Origin: an uncultured Bacilli bacterium
GTDB taxonomy: Bacteria > Bacillota_I > Bacilli_A > RF39 > UBA660
NCBI GenBank assembly: GCA_910587065.1
Contig: CAJUMA010000002.1
Coordinates: 97,121-161,120, forward strand
Direction of reading: 5' to 3'
Length of the DNA: 64,000 nucleotides
Shown here: positions 1-7,240 of the stretch, piece by piece
Numbering within the stretch: position 1 is the stretch's first letter
Layout: each line of letters starts with the position of its first letter
Translations under genes and position numbers: made by a program
The notes under the pieces: generated by a model
Seen by the model: only the letters and a program-made list of their open reading frames with translations
Databases searched by the model: none
What the model was told of the DNA's origin: nothing

Positions 1-1366
1 ATTCTTGTTTTTGTTCCTTAGATAATTTATCCCATAAATGATTTTTTCTAACATAATATGATTTATTTTTTATTTGCTCTAATTGTTTTAAATTATATAC
101 TAATCTCATTTCCTTTTTATGACCTTCTGTGCTTTCTTTTATGGTTAAATCTTTGATTTTCCCTTCTGTTATTTTCTTTTGATTTTTAATAAAATCTAAT
201 TCATCTTTTAATTCTATTTCTTCAACAATTCCATCTACAAAAGCACTCTTAATTCTTTTTTCTTTTGTATTTAATTCATCAATTATTTTATTACATTTCT
301 TTAATTCTTTTTCAGTATCTTGATACAAATATGGCTTATAGGTATTATCAATTAATAAAAAGAAATCTAACATATCATCTAAAAAATTAATCATTTGTTT
401 TTCTATTTTCTTTTCACTAACTCTTGTTTTACAATTAGCACATTGATAATAACAATGTTTTTCTCCTGTATGACTTTTACTAGAACAACCACCCATGATA
501 GTACCACACTTTGGACATTTGATACTTTGCATAAAAATATAAGTTTGCTTTCTTTTATAGTTTTTAAGATTCTTTTGTTTTTGTATTTGAGCTATATTAA
601 ATACTTCTTCTTCAATAATTGCTGGGGCAACTCCAACAAACTTTTGTGATTTTTCATCACTAACAGTTTTTCTGTGAACATAATTGCCAATATAAATTTC
701 ATTAGATAATATTCTATCAACTAGAGTAGGAATCCATTTTCTATTTAATACTTTTTCCTCGTTTAACAATTTAGTAATGGCATTAGCAGCGACACCTTTA
801 ATATATAAATCAAATATTCTTCTAATAACTTCGCTTTCAATATCATTGATAACTAATTTTTTATCAACTTTATCATATCCAATAGGTGGACGACCTACAA
901 AATGTCCCTTTTTCACAGCTCCAACCATTCCAAATTTAGTTCTTTCACTTGTTCTTTCAATTTCTAGTTGGGCAAGTATAGTAAGCATTCTAATAAAAAA
1001 CTTACCATTCGCAGTGGATGTATTAATATCTTCACACATACTTTCTAAACTACAATTATTTTCTTCTAAAAAGGTACATATTTCCTCTAAATCTTTGATA
1101 GAGCGAGTAAGTCTATCTAACTTATAAACAATTATTTTGTTTATCTTTCCATCTTTAATATCTTGAATCATTTCTTGAAAAGCAGGTCGATTCATATTTT
1201 TAGCACTTATTCCTGCATCTTCATACACCTTATAAACTTCATAATTTTTGTAATCACATAGTTTCAAAATTCTTTCTTTTTGTTCATCTAAACTATGACC
1301 ATTCCTAAATTGATCCTCTGTTGAAACTCTAGGGTAAAGTCCTACTACATATTTTTTGTCATCCAT
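1..1366 (-). CDS. Large serine site-specific recombinase (3' end beyond window)
   Basis: A long minus-strand reading frame starts at 1366 behind an AGGAGA ribosome-binding site and is still open at position 1, so at least 455 codons are present. Visible parts in order: an N-terminal resolvase catalytic domain with the nucleophile serine at about residue 15 (motif YPRVSTEDQ) and the KLDRLTR motif; a recombinase domain with the GRPPIGY motif; a zinc ribbon with two CxxC pairs (CPKCG and CANC); and a lysine/glutamate-rich coiled coil. This is the layout of large serine integrases and transposon recombinases, which cut and rejoin att sites through a serine-DNA intermediate. It probably marks the edge of an integrated element lying to the left. 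Proline in YPRVST, where many relatives have another residue, is a small oddity. Confidence 0.93.
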   Translation of the reverse strand, partial: MDDKKYVVGLYPRVSTEDQFRNGHSLDEQKERILKLCDYKNYEVYKVYEDAGISAKNMNRPAFQEMIQDIKDGKINKIIVYKLDRLTRSIKDLEEICTFLEENNCSLESMCEDINTSTANGKFFIRMLTILAQLEIERTSERTKFGMVGAVKKGHFVGRPPIGYDKVDKKLVINDIESEVIRRIFDLYIKGVAANAITKLLNEEKVLNRKWIPTLVDRILSNEIYIGNYVHRKTVSDEKSQKFVGVAPAIIEEEVFNIAQIQKQKNLKNYKRKQTYIFMQSIKCPKCGTIMGGCSSKSHTGEKHCYYQCANCKTRVSEKKIEKQMINFLDDMLDFFLLIDNTYKPYLYQDTEKELKKCNKIIDELNTKEKRIKSAFVDGIVEEIELKDELDFIKNQKKITEGKIKDLTIKESTEGHKKEMRLVYNLKQLEQIKNKSYYVRKNHLWDKLSKEQKQE

Positions 1367-1591
1367 ATTTTTTCTCCTCTCCTATAATTTTTAACGACAA
1401 AAAAACAAGGAAGAATTTCCCTTGTGTTAAGAACTTCAAAATAATTCAAATATACGATTATCTAGAATTTTCATATATTACCATAATACCACATTTTTTT
1501 AGGACATGCAACGGACACAATTCGAAAATCATACCAAAAAATCGTTGCTTAACCCTTGTAAGTAAAGAAAAAAACAAATTTAAAAAAATTT

Positions 1592-1885
1592 TTAGTTTTC
1601 TTTTAATAAGTATTCAATTATATTGGTTAATTCAGTTATTGTAATCGTATCTGATAAATCTTCATTATATAGATTTGAATCATTATCATAACAAAGTAAA
1701 AATAGACTTTGAGTATTATTACTAATGATAATCTTATGTGGGTCATTTAATCCTAAATTAGAGTTATTAAAAACAATATTCTTTCCTGCAATATATTCTA
1801 TATTTAGTTTGGTAATATTTTTAATTCTTAATATCTTATTTTTTATACACAAAGGAAATTCTAAAAGTTCTATGGACACATTCAT
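1592..1885 (-). CDS. Small hypothetical protein next to the recombinase
   Basis: A 97-codon frame starts with ATG preceded by a GGTGGTGAG ribosome-binding site at good spacing. The product is acidic and soluble, with no signal peptide, membrane segment or motif that I recognise. It is oriented like the upstream serine recombinase and ends about 225 bases before the recombinase start. It may be cargo or an accessory gene of the same element. An overlapping plus-strand frame lacks a ribosome-binding site and is a shadow. Confidence 0.5.
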   Translation of the reverse strand: MNVSIELLEFPLCIKNKILRIKNITKLNIEYIAGKNIVFNNSNLGLNDPHKIIISNNTQSLFLLCYDNDSNLYNEDLSDTITITELTNIIEYLLKEN

Positions 1886-1984
1886 TCTATATACTCACCA
1901 CCTTTGCAAAGAAAAAAGTCCATAATATCAAGTATTACGAACTTTTACTAAAGTTTAAGCACAAAGGTGTGCGTAAATTTCAAT

Positions 1985-2002
1985 ATGGGGCGAAATAAGG
2001 GA
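1985..2002. repeat. Distal attachment-site copy (att) of the tRNA-His element
   Basis: This 18-base sequence is identical to 4671-4688, which is the 3' end of the tRNA-His gene including the CCA-encoding bases. The two copies lie in direct orientation and enclose a replication gene and a tyrosine integrase. This is the classic footprint of integration into the 3' end of a tRNA gene. Confidence 0.85.
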
Positions 2003-2050
2003 TTATACATTATTCTTGTTTTAATTGTAATATAGTTTGTTTTGTTGTGT

Positions 2051-2075
2051 TGTGTCGTAGCATCCGCACGACACA
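2051..2075. other. Candidate double-strand origin hairpin
   Basis: Eight bases at 2051-2058 (TGTGTCGT) pair perfectly with 2068-2075 around a nine-base loop, and flanking GTGTT/AACAC bases can extend the stem with a bulge. It lies 37 bases upstream of the HUH initiator gene. Rolling-circle initiators of this class nick a site in or beside such a hairpin, so this is the best origin candidate in the element. The assignment rests on position and structure only. Confidence 0.45.
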
Positions 2076-2111
2076 CACAATCAACAATATACAATTAACA
2101 ATGATTAGTAT

Positions 2112-2966
2112 ATGACTAATAAAAAAAGTGACTTGAAAGAGTCACGCCTATTACTTGATAGTAAGCACATAACTCCGACAATTTATAATATTAAAGTTGT
2201 AGAAGTAGGCGATTACACGCAAGTATATTTATACGAAAATAAGAAGAAAGTTACTTGTAACGATAATGATGATTTTAATCTTACATCACTTAAAACAAAG
2301 GAGATTTTAAACTCATTTGATGAAGAAAAAGAAAATCATAAAGAAATTAAATTAAGTAATAAAATAGAACAACGTAGTATAATTAGAAGTAAAATAGAAT
2401 GTCAACGACTAGCTAAAGCAAATATTAGCTCTTGGAAAACATTTATTACACTTACATTTAGTGATAATGTAACCTCAATAGAAGATGCAAACAAAAGATT
2501 TAGGTATTTTACTGATAAGGTTAGAAGAGTAAAAAAAGATTTCAAATATCTTTGTATTACTGAATTTCAAAAACGGGGCGCTATACACTATCATTTGCTC
2601 ACAAATGTTTCTATAAATGATGATAAATTATTATTTACACAAGAAGATAACCCAAAATTTAAACACATTAAATATTGGCTAGATGGTTTTACAAGTATTG
2701 AAGAAATAAAAGATGACCCCCAAAAAATAGTAGGTTATATATCAAAGTATATGACTAAAGACATTGATAATCGCTTATTTAGTCATAGAAGATATTTTTC
2801 TTCAATGAACCTTATTAAACCTAGTGTAAGTTATCTCAATAGTGATACAGAGATAGGACAATATTATTACAAAAAAATAATTCAAGACAAGCAACTTATT
2901 TATGACAATCAATACATTAATGTGTATGATAATACTAAAGTCACTTTTCTTGAATACTTAAAATAA
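2112..2966 (+). CDS. HUH-type rolling-circle replication initiator (Rep)
   Basis: The 284-residue product carries the three motifs of HUH endonucleases: motif I FITLTF at about 111-116, motif II with the metal-binding pair H159-Y-H161, and motif III YISKYMTK with two tyrosines at about 209 and 213. The two tyrosines four residues apart match the phiX174 gpA/microvirus-type class, which nicks one strand and stays covalently attached during rolling-circle replication. It lies directly downstream of a strong hairpin that could be its origin. An N-terminal region of about 105 residues is not recognised. With the downstream integrase it forms the core of the small tRNA-His element. I see no plasmid-type helicase domain. 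Little ribosome-binding sequence is visible before the ATG. Confidence 0.85.
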   Translation: MTNKKSDLKESRLLLDSKHITPTIYNIKVVEVGDYTQVYLYENKKKVTCNDNDDFNLTSLKTKEILNSFDEEKENHKEIKLSNKIEQRSIIRSKIECQRLAKANISSWKTFITLTFSDNVTSIEDANKRFRYFTDKVRRVKKDFKYLCITEFQKRGAIHYHLLTNVSINDDKLLFTQEDNPKFKHIKYWLDGFTSIEEIKDDPQKIVGYISKYMTKDIDNRLFSHRRYFSSMNLIKPSVSYLNSDTEIGQYYYKKIIQDKQLIYDNQYINVYDNTKVTFLEYLK

Positions 2967-2983
2967 CTAAGTATAGTATAAAA

Positions 2984-3021
2984 CATTTTCTATTGATATA
3001 AAACCCCAAAAATAGAAAGTG
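2984..3021. other. Inverted repeat between rep and the small gene
   Basis: Bases 2984-2994 and 3011-3021 form an 11-bp stem with one G-T pair around a 16-base loop. There is no T-run after it, so it is not a normal terminator. It could be a single-strand origin or an attenuator limiting expression of the downstream small gene. Confidence 0.4.
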
Positions 3022-3042
3022 AAAGAAAAGGAGTAAAACAAA

Positions 3043-3261
3043 GTGTACATTAATCTTACTAGGGATGATATAGATTATATCTATTATCACAATTTAAATT
3101 TAAAAATTACTTTAAAACGTGAGATAAAGGGAATTAAAGAAGTAAATCTATTATTTAGCAGTAATTGTATTATGCAAAAATTTATAAGTGAACTAATTCG
3201 CGACAATACACTTATTCTTGATGATGAGTATTTATGTCGCAAATTTATTTCGAAGAAATAA
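3043..3261 (+). CDS. Small element-encoded protein of unknown function
   Basis: A 72-codon frame starts with GTG behind AAGGAG at nine-base spacing. The product mixes basic and acidic residues, has no membrane segment, and contains no recognised motif. Its position between the replication initiator and the integrase suggests a regulator or excision factor, but nothing in the sequence proves this. Confidence 0.55.
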   Translation: MYINLTRDDIDYIYYHNLNLKITLKREIKGIKEVNLLFSSNCIMQKFISELIRDNTLILDDEYLCRKFISKK

Positions 3262-3281
3262 AGTAAGTCTTCTCAAGAGCA

Positions 3282-3340
3282 ATGAAAAAAGTCAATTGAC
3301 CGTGAAATAACGGGAAGTACATTGACTTTTTTTCGTTGTC
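3282..3340. repeat. Long imperfect inverted repeat
   Basis: The arms CAATGAAAAAAGTCAAT at 3282-3298 and its near-complement at about 3322-3340 (ending in TTTTTTTCGTTG) can fold into a long hairpin. It can serve as a terminator for the rep transcript; long imperfect hairpins downstream of rep are also typical of single-strand origins in rolling-circle replicons. Confidence 0.45.
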
Positions 3341-3401
3341 TATAAGAGTATATGTCGCGAAAGCAATTGACTTTTGGAATGCTCACACAATGGTTGTTAT
3401 C

Positions 3402-3428
3402 AAACAAAAAAGTCACTTTTTTGTTTGG
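3402..3428. terminator. Symmetric hairpin, terminator or single-strand origin
   Basis: A 12-bp perfect stem (CAAACAAAAAAG with its complement) encloses only three bases. The symmetric A- and T-rich arms would allow termination in both directions. It separates the small gene from the integrase promoter region. Confidence 0.5.
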
Positions 3429-3463
3429 GTTGCCTATACGACGAGTGAAAATTTCAAAAATAC

Positions 3464-3575
3464 ATGTAAAATTAATGTAAAATAACATTTTCTTTTAAAT
3501 TATTGTTTAACAATAAAAGTTTTACACACCTCTAAAAGCATGTAAAATATGTAATTTATGTAAAACATGTAAATT
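3464..3575. repeat. ATGTAA iteron-like array
   Basis: The six-base motif ATGTAA starts at 3464, 3475, 3540, 3549, 3558 and 3567. The last four are spaced exactly nine bases apart, giving a tandem 9-bp array. Such arrays are bound by initiators, or by integrase and excision factors as arm-type sites. It lies just upstream of the integrase promoter. Confidence 0.55.
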
Positions 3576-3630
3576 TAAGAAAATATTAATTTTTTTTGCA
3601 ATTTTTATCATTATAAAAAAAAGCCGTGTT

Positions 3631-3661
3631 ATAATCGAAGTATCAAGCAAAAGCATGCTTG
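3631..3661 (+). promoter_or_regulatory. Integrase promoter -10 and adjoining operator-like palindrome
   Basis: A TATAAT box at about 3630-3635 is followed within ten bases by the inverted repeat TCAAGCA/TGCTTGA with a six-base spacer. The palindrome overlaps the likely transcription start, a usual place for repressor binding. No clear -35 box is visible. Confidence 0.45.
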
Positions 3662-3688
3662 AAATCTATTAGAAAGGACTTGATATAA

Positions 3689-4660
3689 TTGTATATTTTT
3701 AATGAACTATATGAAAAATATCTTGAGAGTGAAAAATACAATTTGAAATCACAAAGCCTTACATCTCGTAAGTATAACTTTAATAGGTATATATTACCTT
3801 ATTTTGAAAATAAAGACATCAGGGAGTTAAAAAAAATCGATTTTCAAGATTGGAAAAATATAATAAGTAGTTTTGGTTTTAAAAATTCGTACAATAACAC
3901 TTTATATGTTACATTTACTAATTTTCTTGATTTTTGTGCCAATATGGAAGTAATTGATAAGAACCCTTTAAGAGAATTAGGAAACTTCAAAAGAAAAAAT
4001 GAAGTAGTAGAGCACGAAACCTATACTTTAGAAGAATTTAATATTTTTATTAGAGGATTAGATGATAATATATACATACAATACTTTTCGCTTTTGTTCT
4101 ACGGTGGTTTAAGACCCAGTGAAGCAATGGCATTAAAGTTTAGTGATTTAAAAGATAAATACGTAGACATTAATAAAAGTATCGAAAGAAAAGGAAAAAG
4201 GTCTTTAGGAACACCTAAGACATATTCAAGCATAAGAAAAGTAGTCTTAGATGATAAATTATTTAACGATTTACTTAATCTTAAATACGAATATATTAAA
4301 GATGATAACGAAGATGTAAGTAATCTGTTTATATTTGGTGGACATAAGCCATTATCTCCAACAACTATTGACAGAAGAAAGAAAGCAGCGTGTGATAAAG
4401 TAGGTATTAAATGTATTACTCAACATGAATTTAGACATAGTCACATAACATTGTTATTTAACAGTGGTTTAAAGGCTAATGTTATTTCAAAAAGAGTAGG
4501 ACACAACAATATCACAACTACATTAGATGTATACACTCACTCAGATTCTGAGCAAGAAAAAAAGGTATATAATACCCTTAATTTCCTTCATCCTAACACA
4601 CCTACGAAACGTTTTAGAATGAACCTAACAAATATATTTAAACGTATTTTTCACGTTTAA
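3689..4660 (+). CDS. Tyrosine recombinase / integrase of the tRNA-His element
   Basis: The 323-residue product has an N-terminal SAM-like core-binding domain and a C-terminal catalytic domain. Catalytic residues can be read: the first arginine in YGGLRPSEA, the HEFRH box (HxxR), the RVGH histidine and the tyrosine in DVYTH. It makes phosphotyrosine intermediates at att sites. It ends 11 bases from the 18-bp repeat at the tRNA-His 3' end, which is its expected target. The start is TTG at 3689 with AGAAAGGA ten bases upstream; the nearby ATG is out of frame. A leftward excisionase gene is not seen, unless the 72-codon gene upstream plays that part. Confidence 0.93.
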   Translation: MYIFNELYEKYLESEKYNLKSQSLTSRKYNFNRYILPYFENKDIRELKKIDFQDWKNIISSFGFKNSYNNTLYVTFTNFLDFCANMEVIDKNPLRELGNFKRKNEVVEHETYTLEEFNIFIRGLDDNIYIQYFSLLFYGGLRPSEAMALKFSDLKDKYVDINKSIERKGKRSLGTPKTYSSIRKVVLDDKLFNDLLNLKYEYIKDDNEDVSNLFIFGGHKPLSPTTIDRRKKAACDKVGIKCITQHEFRHSHITLLFNSGLKANVISKRVGHNNITTTLDVYTHSDSEQEKKVYNTLNFLHPNTPTKRFRMNLTNIFKRIFHV

Positions 4661-4670
4661 ATCTTAAAAA

Positions 4671-4688
4671 ATGGGGCGAAATAAGGGA
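4671..4688. repeat. Proximal attachment-site copy inside tRNA-His
   Basis: These 18 bases are identical to 1985-2002 and cover the T-arm/acceptor 3' end of the tRNA gene. They represent the primary attachment site used by the adjacent integrase. Confidence 0.85.
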
Positions 4689-4748
4689 GTCGAACCCTTG
4701 CATAATAGAGCCACAATCTACCGTGTTAACCACTTCACCAATTCCGCC
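4672..4748 (-). tRNA. tRNA-His (anticodon GTG)
   Basis: A 77-base minus-strand cloverleaf with encoded CCA. The 5' end carries the extra G at position -1 facing C73, which is diagnostic of histidine tRNAs. The acceptor arm pairs G-G-C-G-G-A-A-T with A-T-T-T-C-G-C-C, allowing one G-U, and the anticodon loop reads TTGTGGC. Its 3' end is the integration site of the small element to the left. Confidence 0.95.
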
Positions 4749-4839
4749 ATGACAACAATAATTTTAACAAAAAAACTATATATTAGCAAGTCTTAATTAA
4801 TTAATTCTATAAAAATACCAATATTTTACTTAGTCATGC

Positions 4840-4845
4840 TATAAT
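4840..4845 (+). promoter_or_regulatory. -10 box for the two-component operon
   Basis: A TATAAT box lies 36 bases before the response-regulator ATG, in the gap between the tRNA-His gene and the operon. No good -35 element is visible at 17-bp spacing. Confidence 0.4.
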
Positions 4846-4880
4846 AATATACATAAAAAGACTTATAGGAAGTGTTTATA

Positions 4881-5570
4881 ATGGAAAAAGATAAAATATT
4901 AATTGCTGAAGATGACTCGGATATAAGAGAATTACTAACGCTTTATTTAGAAAGCAATAATTATAAAGTATCACTTGCCAGTAATGGTGAAGAAGCATTA
5001 GCAAAATTAGAAAGTGATTTTTTCGATTTAGCTATAGTTGATATAATGATGCCTAAAATGAACGGGTATGAATTAATAAAGAAGGTTAGAAGTTTTAGTG
5101 ATATTCCCATAATTATCACCTCAGCAAAAAGTTTAGATAATGATAAAATACTAGGAATTGATATAGGCGCTGATGTTTATATCACAAAGCCATTTAATCC
5201 TTTAGAAGTAGTAGCTTACGTAAAATCTTTACTAAAAAAGAAAAATGTAAAGCTATCAGTTATAACAATCGGAGAGTTAATATTAGACCAAGAAAAATAT
5301 ACTCTAAAAAAACAGAATGAAGAAATATCTCTTACAAGTGTTGAATACAAAATACTTGCCAAAATGATGAATAATCCAGGACAAGTATTTACCAAATCTC
5401 AACTATATGAATATGTAAACGGCGGTTATTTTAAAAATGATGATAATACCATGATGGTTCATATTTCTAATTTAAGATCAAAAATAGAAGATGATCCAGC
5501 TCATCCTAAATATATAAAAACAATTAGAGGGGTAGGATATAAAATTGAAAACAAAAAAGAACAAGACTAA
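4881..5570 (+). CDS. OmpR-family response regulator
   Basis: A receiver domain (about 1-120) carries the acidic pocket EDD near the N-terminus, the phospho-acceptor aspartate in AIVDIMMPK, and the conserved lysine in TKPFNP. A C-terminal winged helix follows (YKILAKMMNNPGQVFTKSQL and GVGYK motifs). It is phosphorylated by the overlapping histidine kinase and binds DNA as a dimer. I chose ATG 4881 because the ATAGGAAG ribosome-binding site suits it; a GTG nine bases upstream overlaps that site. The pair sits immediately upstream of the dlt-like operon, so that operon is a likely target, though I saw no operator proving it. Confidence 0.93.
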   Translation: MEKDKILIAEDDSDIRELLTLYLESNNYKVSLASNGEEALAKLESDFFDLAIVDIMMPKMNGYELIKKVRSFSDIPIIITSAKSLDNDKILGIDIGADVYITKPFNPLEVVAYVKSLLKKKNVKLSVITIGELILDQEKYTLKKQNEEISLTSVEYKILAKMMNNPGQVFTKSQLYEYVNGGYFKNDDNTMMVHISNLRSKIEDDPAHPKYIKTIRGVGYKIENKKEQD

Positions 5571-7134
5571 AAGTCTGGTTAATCTTTGCCTAAAATATTT
5601 TGCTACAAGTATCATGTTGCTTCTAATTATATATATCATTACTAATATACTAGTGAACCGTTATTTAGAAAATTCCTTTTTAACAATTGATTCAATTCTA
5701 AGATATGAAGATGCATTATATTATGATGATTTTACTTCCATTCCCTTGAAAAAGTTTAAACATGCTGATTTTATAGTTTTCAACGATGAATCTGATGTCG
5801 TTTTTTCAACTAATAAAGAACTAAACAATCAGTTCACAGAAGAAAAAATAGATTTAATAAATAACTATAGCAACAATATTTATTTTGAAGTTAATACAAT
5901 GAAAAATGAATCAGGTGAAGATCTAATCATTATAACTAAAGTTCTTATAACCGATGGCAGTTACAACGAAGTAAAAAAATATGCTATACTAGATAAAGAT
6001 TTAAATATAATTGACGGAAATCTTTTCAAAAAAAAGAAAAAAATTACTTCTGATGAGCTTAATTTTATAAAGGGTAAATATTCTAATAATAAAGATATTG
6101 AAAAAAGTATTTACGAAAATCATTACGGAGAAAAAAGAACTTTAATATTCATTTCAAATAACTTAGATTTAAATAGTTACAGTGATACATTAAGAGAAAG
6201 CAACTATATATGGCTTACTTTAATTCCAGCGACTATATTTATTATCACATTCTCAACCTTCTTCTTTATAAGAAGCATTAATAAAACCTTAACACCATTA
6301 AATAAAGAATTAATTATTTATGAGATAACCAAAAAATTAAACATTGAAGAAGGGGATGTTCCTGCTGAATTTAAAAGCATAGTAAAAAATTTAAAAGAAT
6401 TAATTAATCACTTAGAAAAAATAAATTTAGAAAATGCTTCCGTGTATAAAGAAAGAAATCGAGTCATATCTAACATAAGCCATGACTTAAAAACACCTTT
6501 AACAGTAATAAAAGGATATTCAAAAGCTTTTCTTGATGGAATTGTTCCAAAAGAAAAGGAAGCAAAGTATTTAAAAGCAATATATTCTAAAGCTACTATT
6601 TCATCTGATATTATTGATACACTTTTTGAATACACAAAACTAGAACATCCTAATTATCAAATGAACTTAAGTGAAGTTGATATACATGAATTTTTAAAAA
6701 ATTATTTAACAGTAAAACAAAATGAAATTGAACTAGAAAAATATCAATTTAAATATACTTTAAATGAAACACATGAAAAGTATATAATAGATGAAAAATT
6801 ACTTCTTAGATTATTTAACAATATTATAAGTAACAGTCTTAAATATAATCAAAAGAAGACGACCATTTATTTTGATGCAACTATTTCTAAAAATAGACTT
6901 AAAATACTTATTTCTGACAATGGGATTGGTATAAAAAAGGAATTGATTGATACGGCTTTTGATCCCTTTACGATGGGAGATACTTCAAGAAATACTGATA
7001 GTAGTACAGGTCTTGGTTTATCTATTGCCAAGAAAGTGGTTGACTTGCATAATGGTTCAATAAGGATTGTCAAAAAACCTCGAAAGCCTTATAGTACCCA
7101 AATAGAAATAATTATTCCAAGAAAAGACTTTTAA
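5545..7134 (+). CDS. Membrane sensor histidine kinase
   Basis: The 529-residue kinase starts at TTG and overlaps the response-regulator gene by 26 bases. A membrane segment at about 18-37 is followed by an extracellular sensor region of about 180 residues with no recognised fold, a second membrane segment at about 221-242, a HAMP-like linker, a dimerisation domain with phospho-acceptor H313 (SNISHDLKTPL), and an ATPase domain with the N box NNIISNSLKYN and G boxes DNGIGI and GLGLSIAKK. All catalytic motifs are intact. Together with the preceding regulator it probably senses envelope stress and adjusts wall charge through the next operon; this is inferred from location. Confidence 0.92.
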   Translation: MKTKKNKTKSLVNLCLKYFATSIMLLLIIYIITNILVNRYLENSFLTIDSILRYEDALYYDDFTSIPLKKFKHADFIVFNDESDVVFSTNKELNNQFTEEKIDLINNYSNNIYFEVNTMKNESGEDLIIITKVLITDGSYNEVKKYAILDKDLNIIDGNLFKKKKKITSDELNFIKGKYSNNKDIEKSIYENHYGEKRTLIFISNNLDLNSYSDTLRESNYIWLTLIPATIFIITFSTFFFIRSINKTLTPLNKELIIYEITKKLNIEEGDVPAEFKSIVKNLKELINHLEKINLENASVYKERNRVISNISHDLKTPLTVIKGYSKAFLDGIVPKEKEAKYLKAIYSKATISSDIIDTLFEYTKLEHPNYQMNLSEVDIHEFLKNYLTVKQNEIELEKYQFKYTLNETHEKYIIDEKLLLRLFNNIISNSLKYNQKKTTIYFDATISKNRLKILISDNGIGIKKELIDTAFDPFTMGDTSRNTDSSTGLGLSIAKKVVDLHNGSIRIVKKPRKPYSTQIEIIIPRKDF

Positions 7135-7151
7135 AGTGTCTTTTCTTTTTT
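7121..7151 (+). terminator. Rho-independent terminator of the two-component operon
   Basis: GAAAAGAC at 7121-7128 pairs with GTCTTTTC at 7138-7145, followed by a T-run. The stem overlaps the kinase stop codon. It separates this operon from the dlt-like genes. Confidence 0.8.
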
Positions 7152-7240
7152 CTTTAGAAATCTTAAGATTTTATAAATGTATACTTTATCTTGCTTTGTT
7201 AAAATTACTATGTAATTCTTAAAACTGGGAGTAGTAAGAT

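Larger units (their letters stand above)
1985..4688. mobile_element. Compact integrated rolling-circle element in tRNA-His (about 2.7 kb)
   Basis: Two identical 18-base direct repeats bound a unit of about 2.69 kb whose genes all point the same way. It holds a HUH replication initiator (2112-2966), a 72-codon gene (3043-3261), a regulatory stretch with hairpins and iteron-like repeats, and a tyrosine integrase (3689-4660) that ends next to the tRNA-His gene. The right repeat regenerates the tRNA 3' end, so the tRNA stays functional. No capsid, relaxase or coupling-protein gene is present. It is best described as an integrative plasmid-like replicon, or as a microvirus-type prophage remnant reduced to replication and integration. 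Confidence 0.8.

Noticed and set aside
395..1127. Plus-strand open frames over the serine recombinase
   Set aside because: They lie antisense to a long, motif-complete recombinase and have no ribosome-binding sites; they are shadows.
1985..2002. A second tRNA-His gene
   Set aside because: Only the 18 bases of the 3' end are repeated; no anticodon or D-arm is present, so it is an attachment-site copy.
3273..3488. A minus-strand gene of 71 codons in the element
   Set aside because: It lies over two strong hairpins, has no ribosome-binding site and translates to low-complexity sequence.
3263..3688. A CRISPR array
   Set aside because: The repeats are six to nine bases long with no spacers of constant length; they look like iterons. 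No cas genes are seen anywhere in the window.
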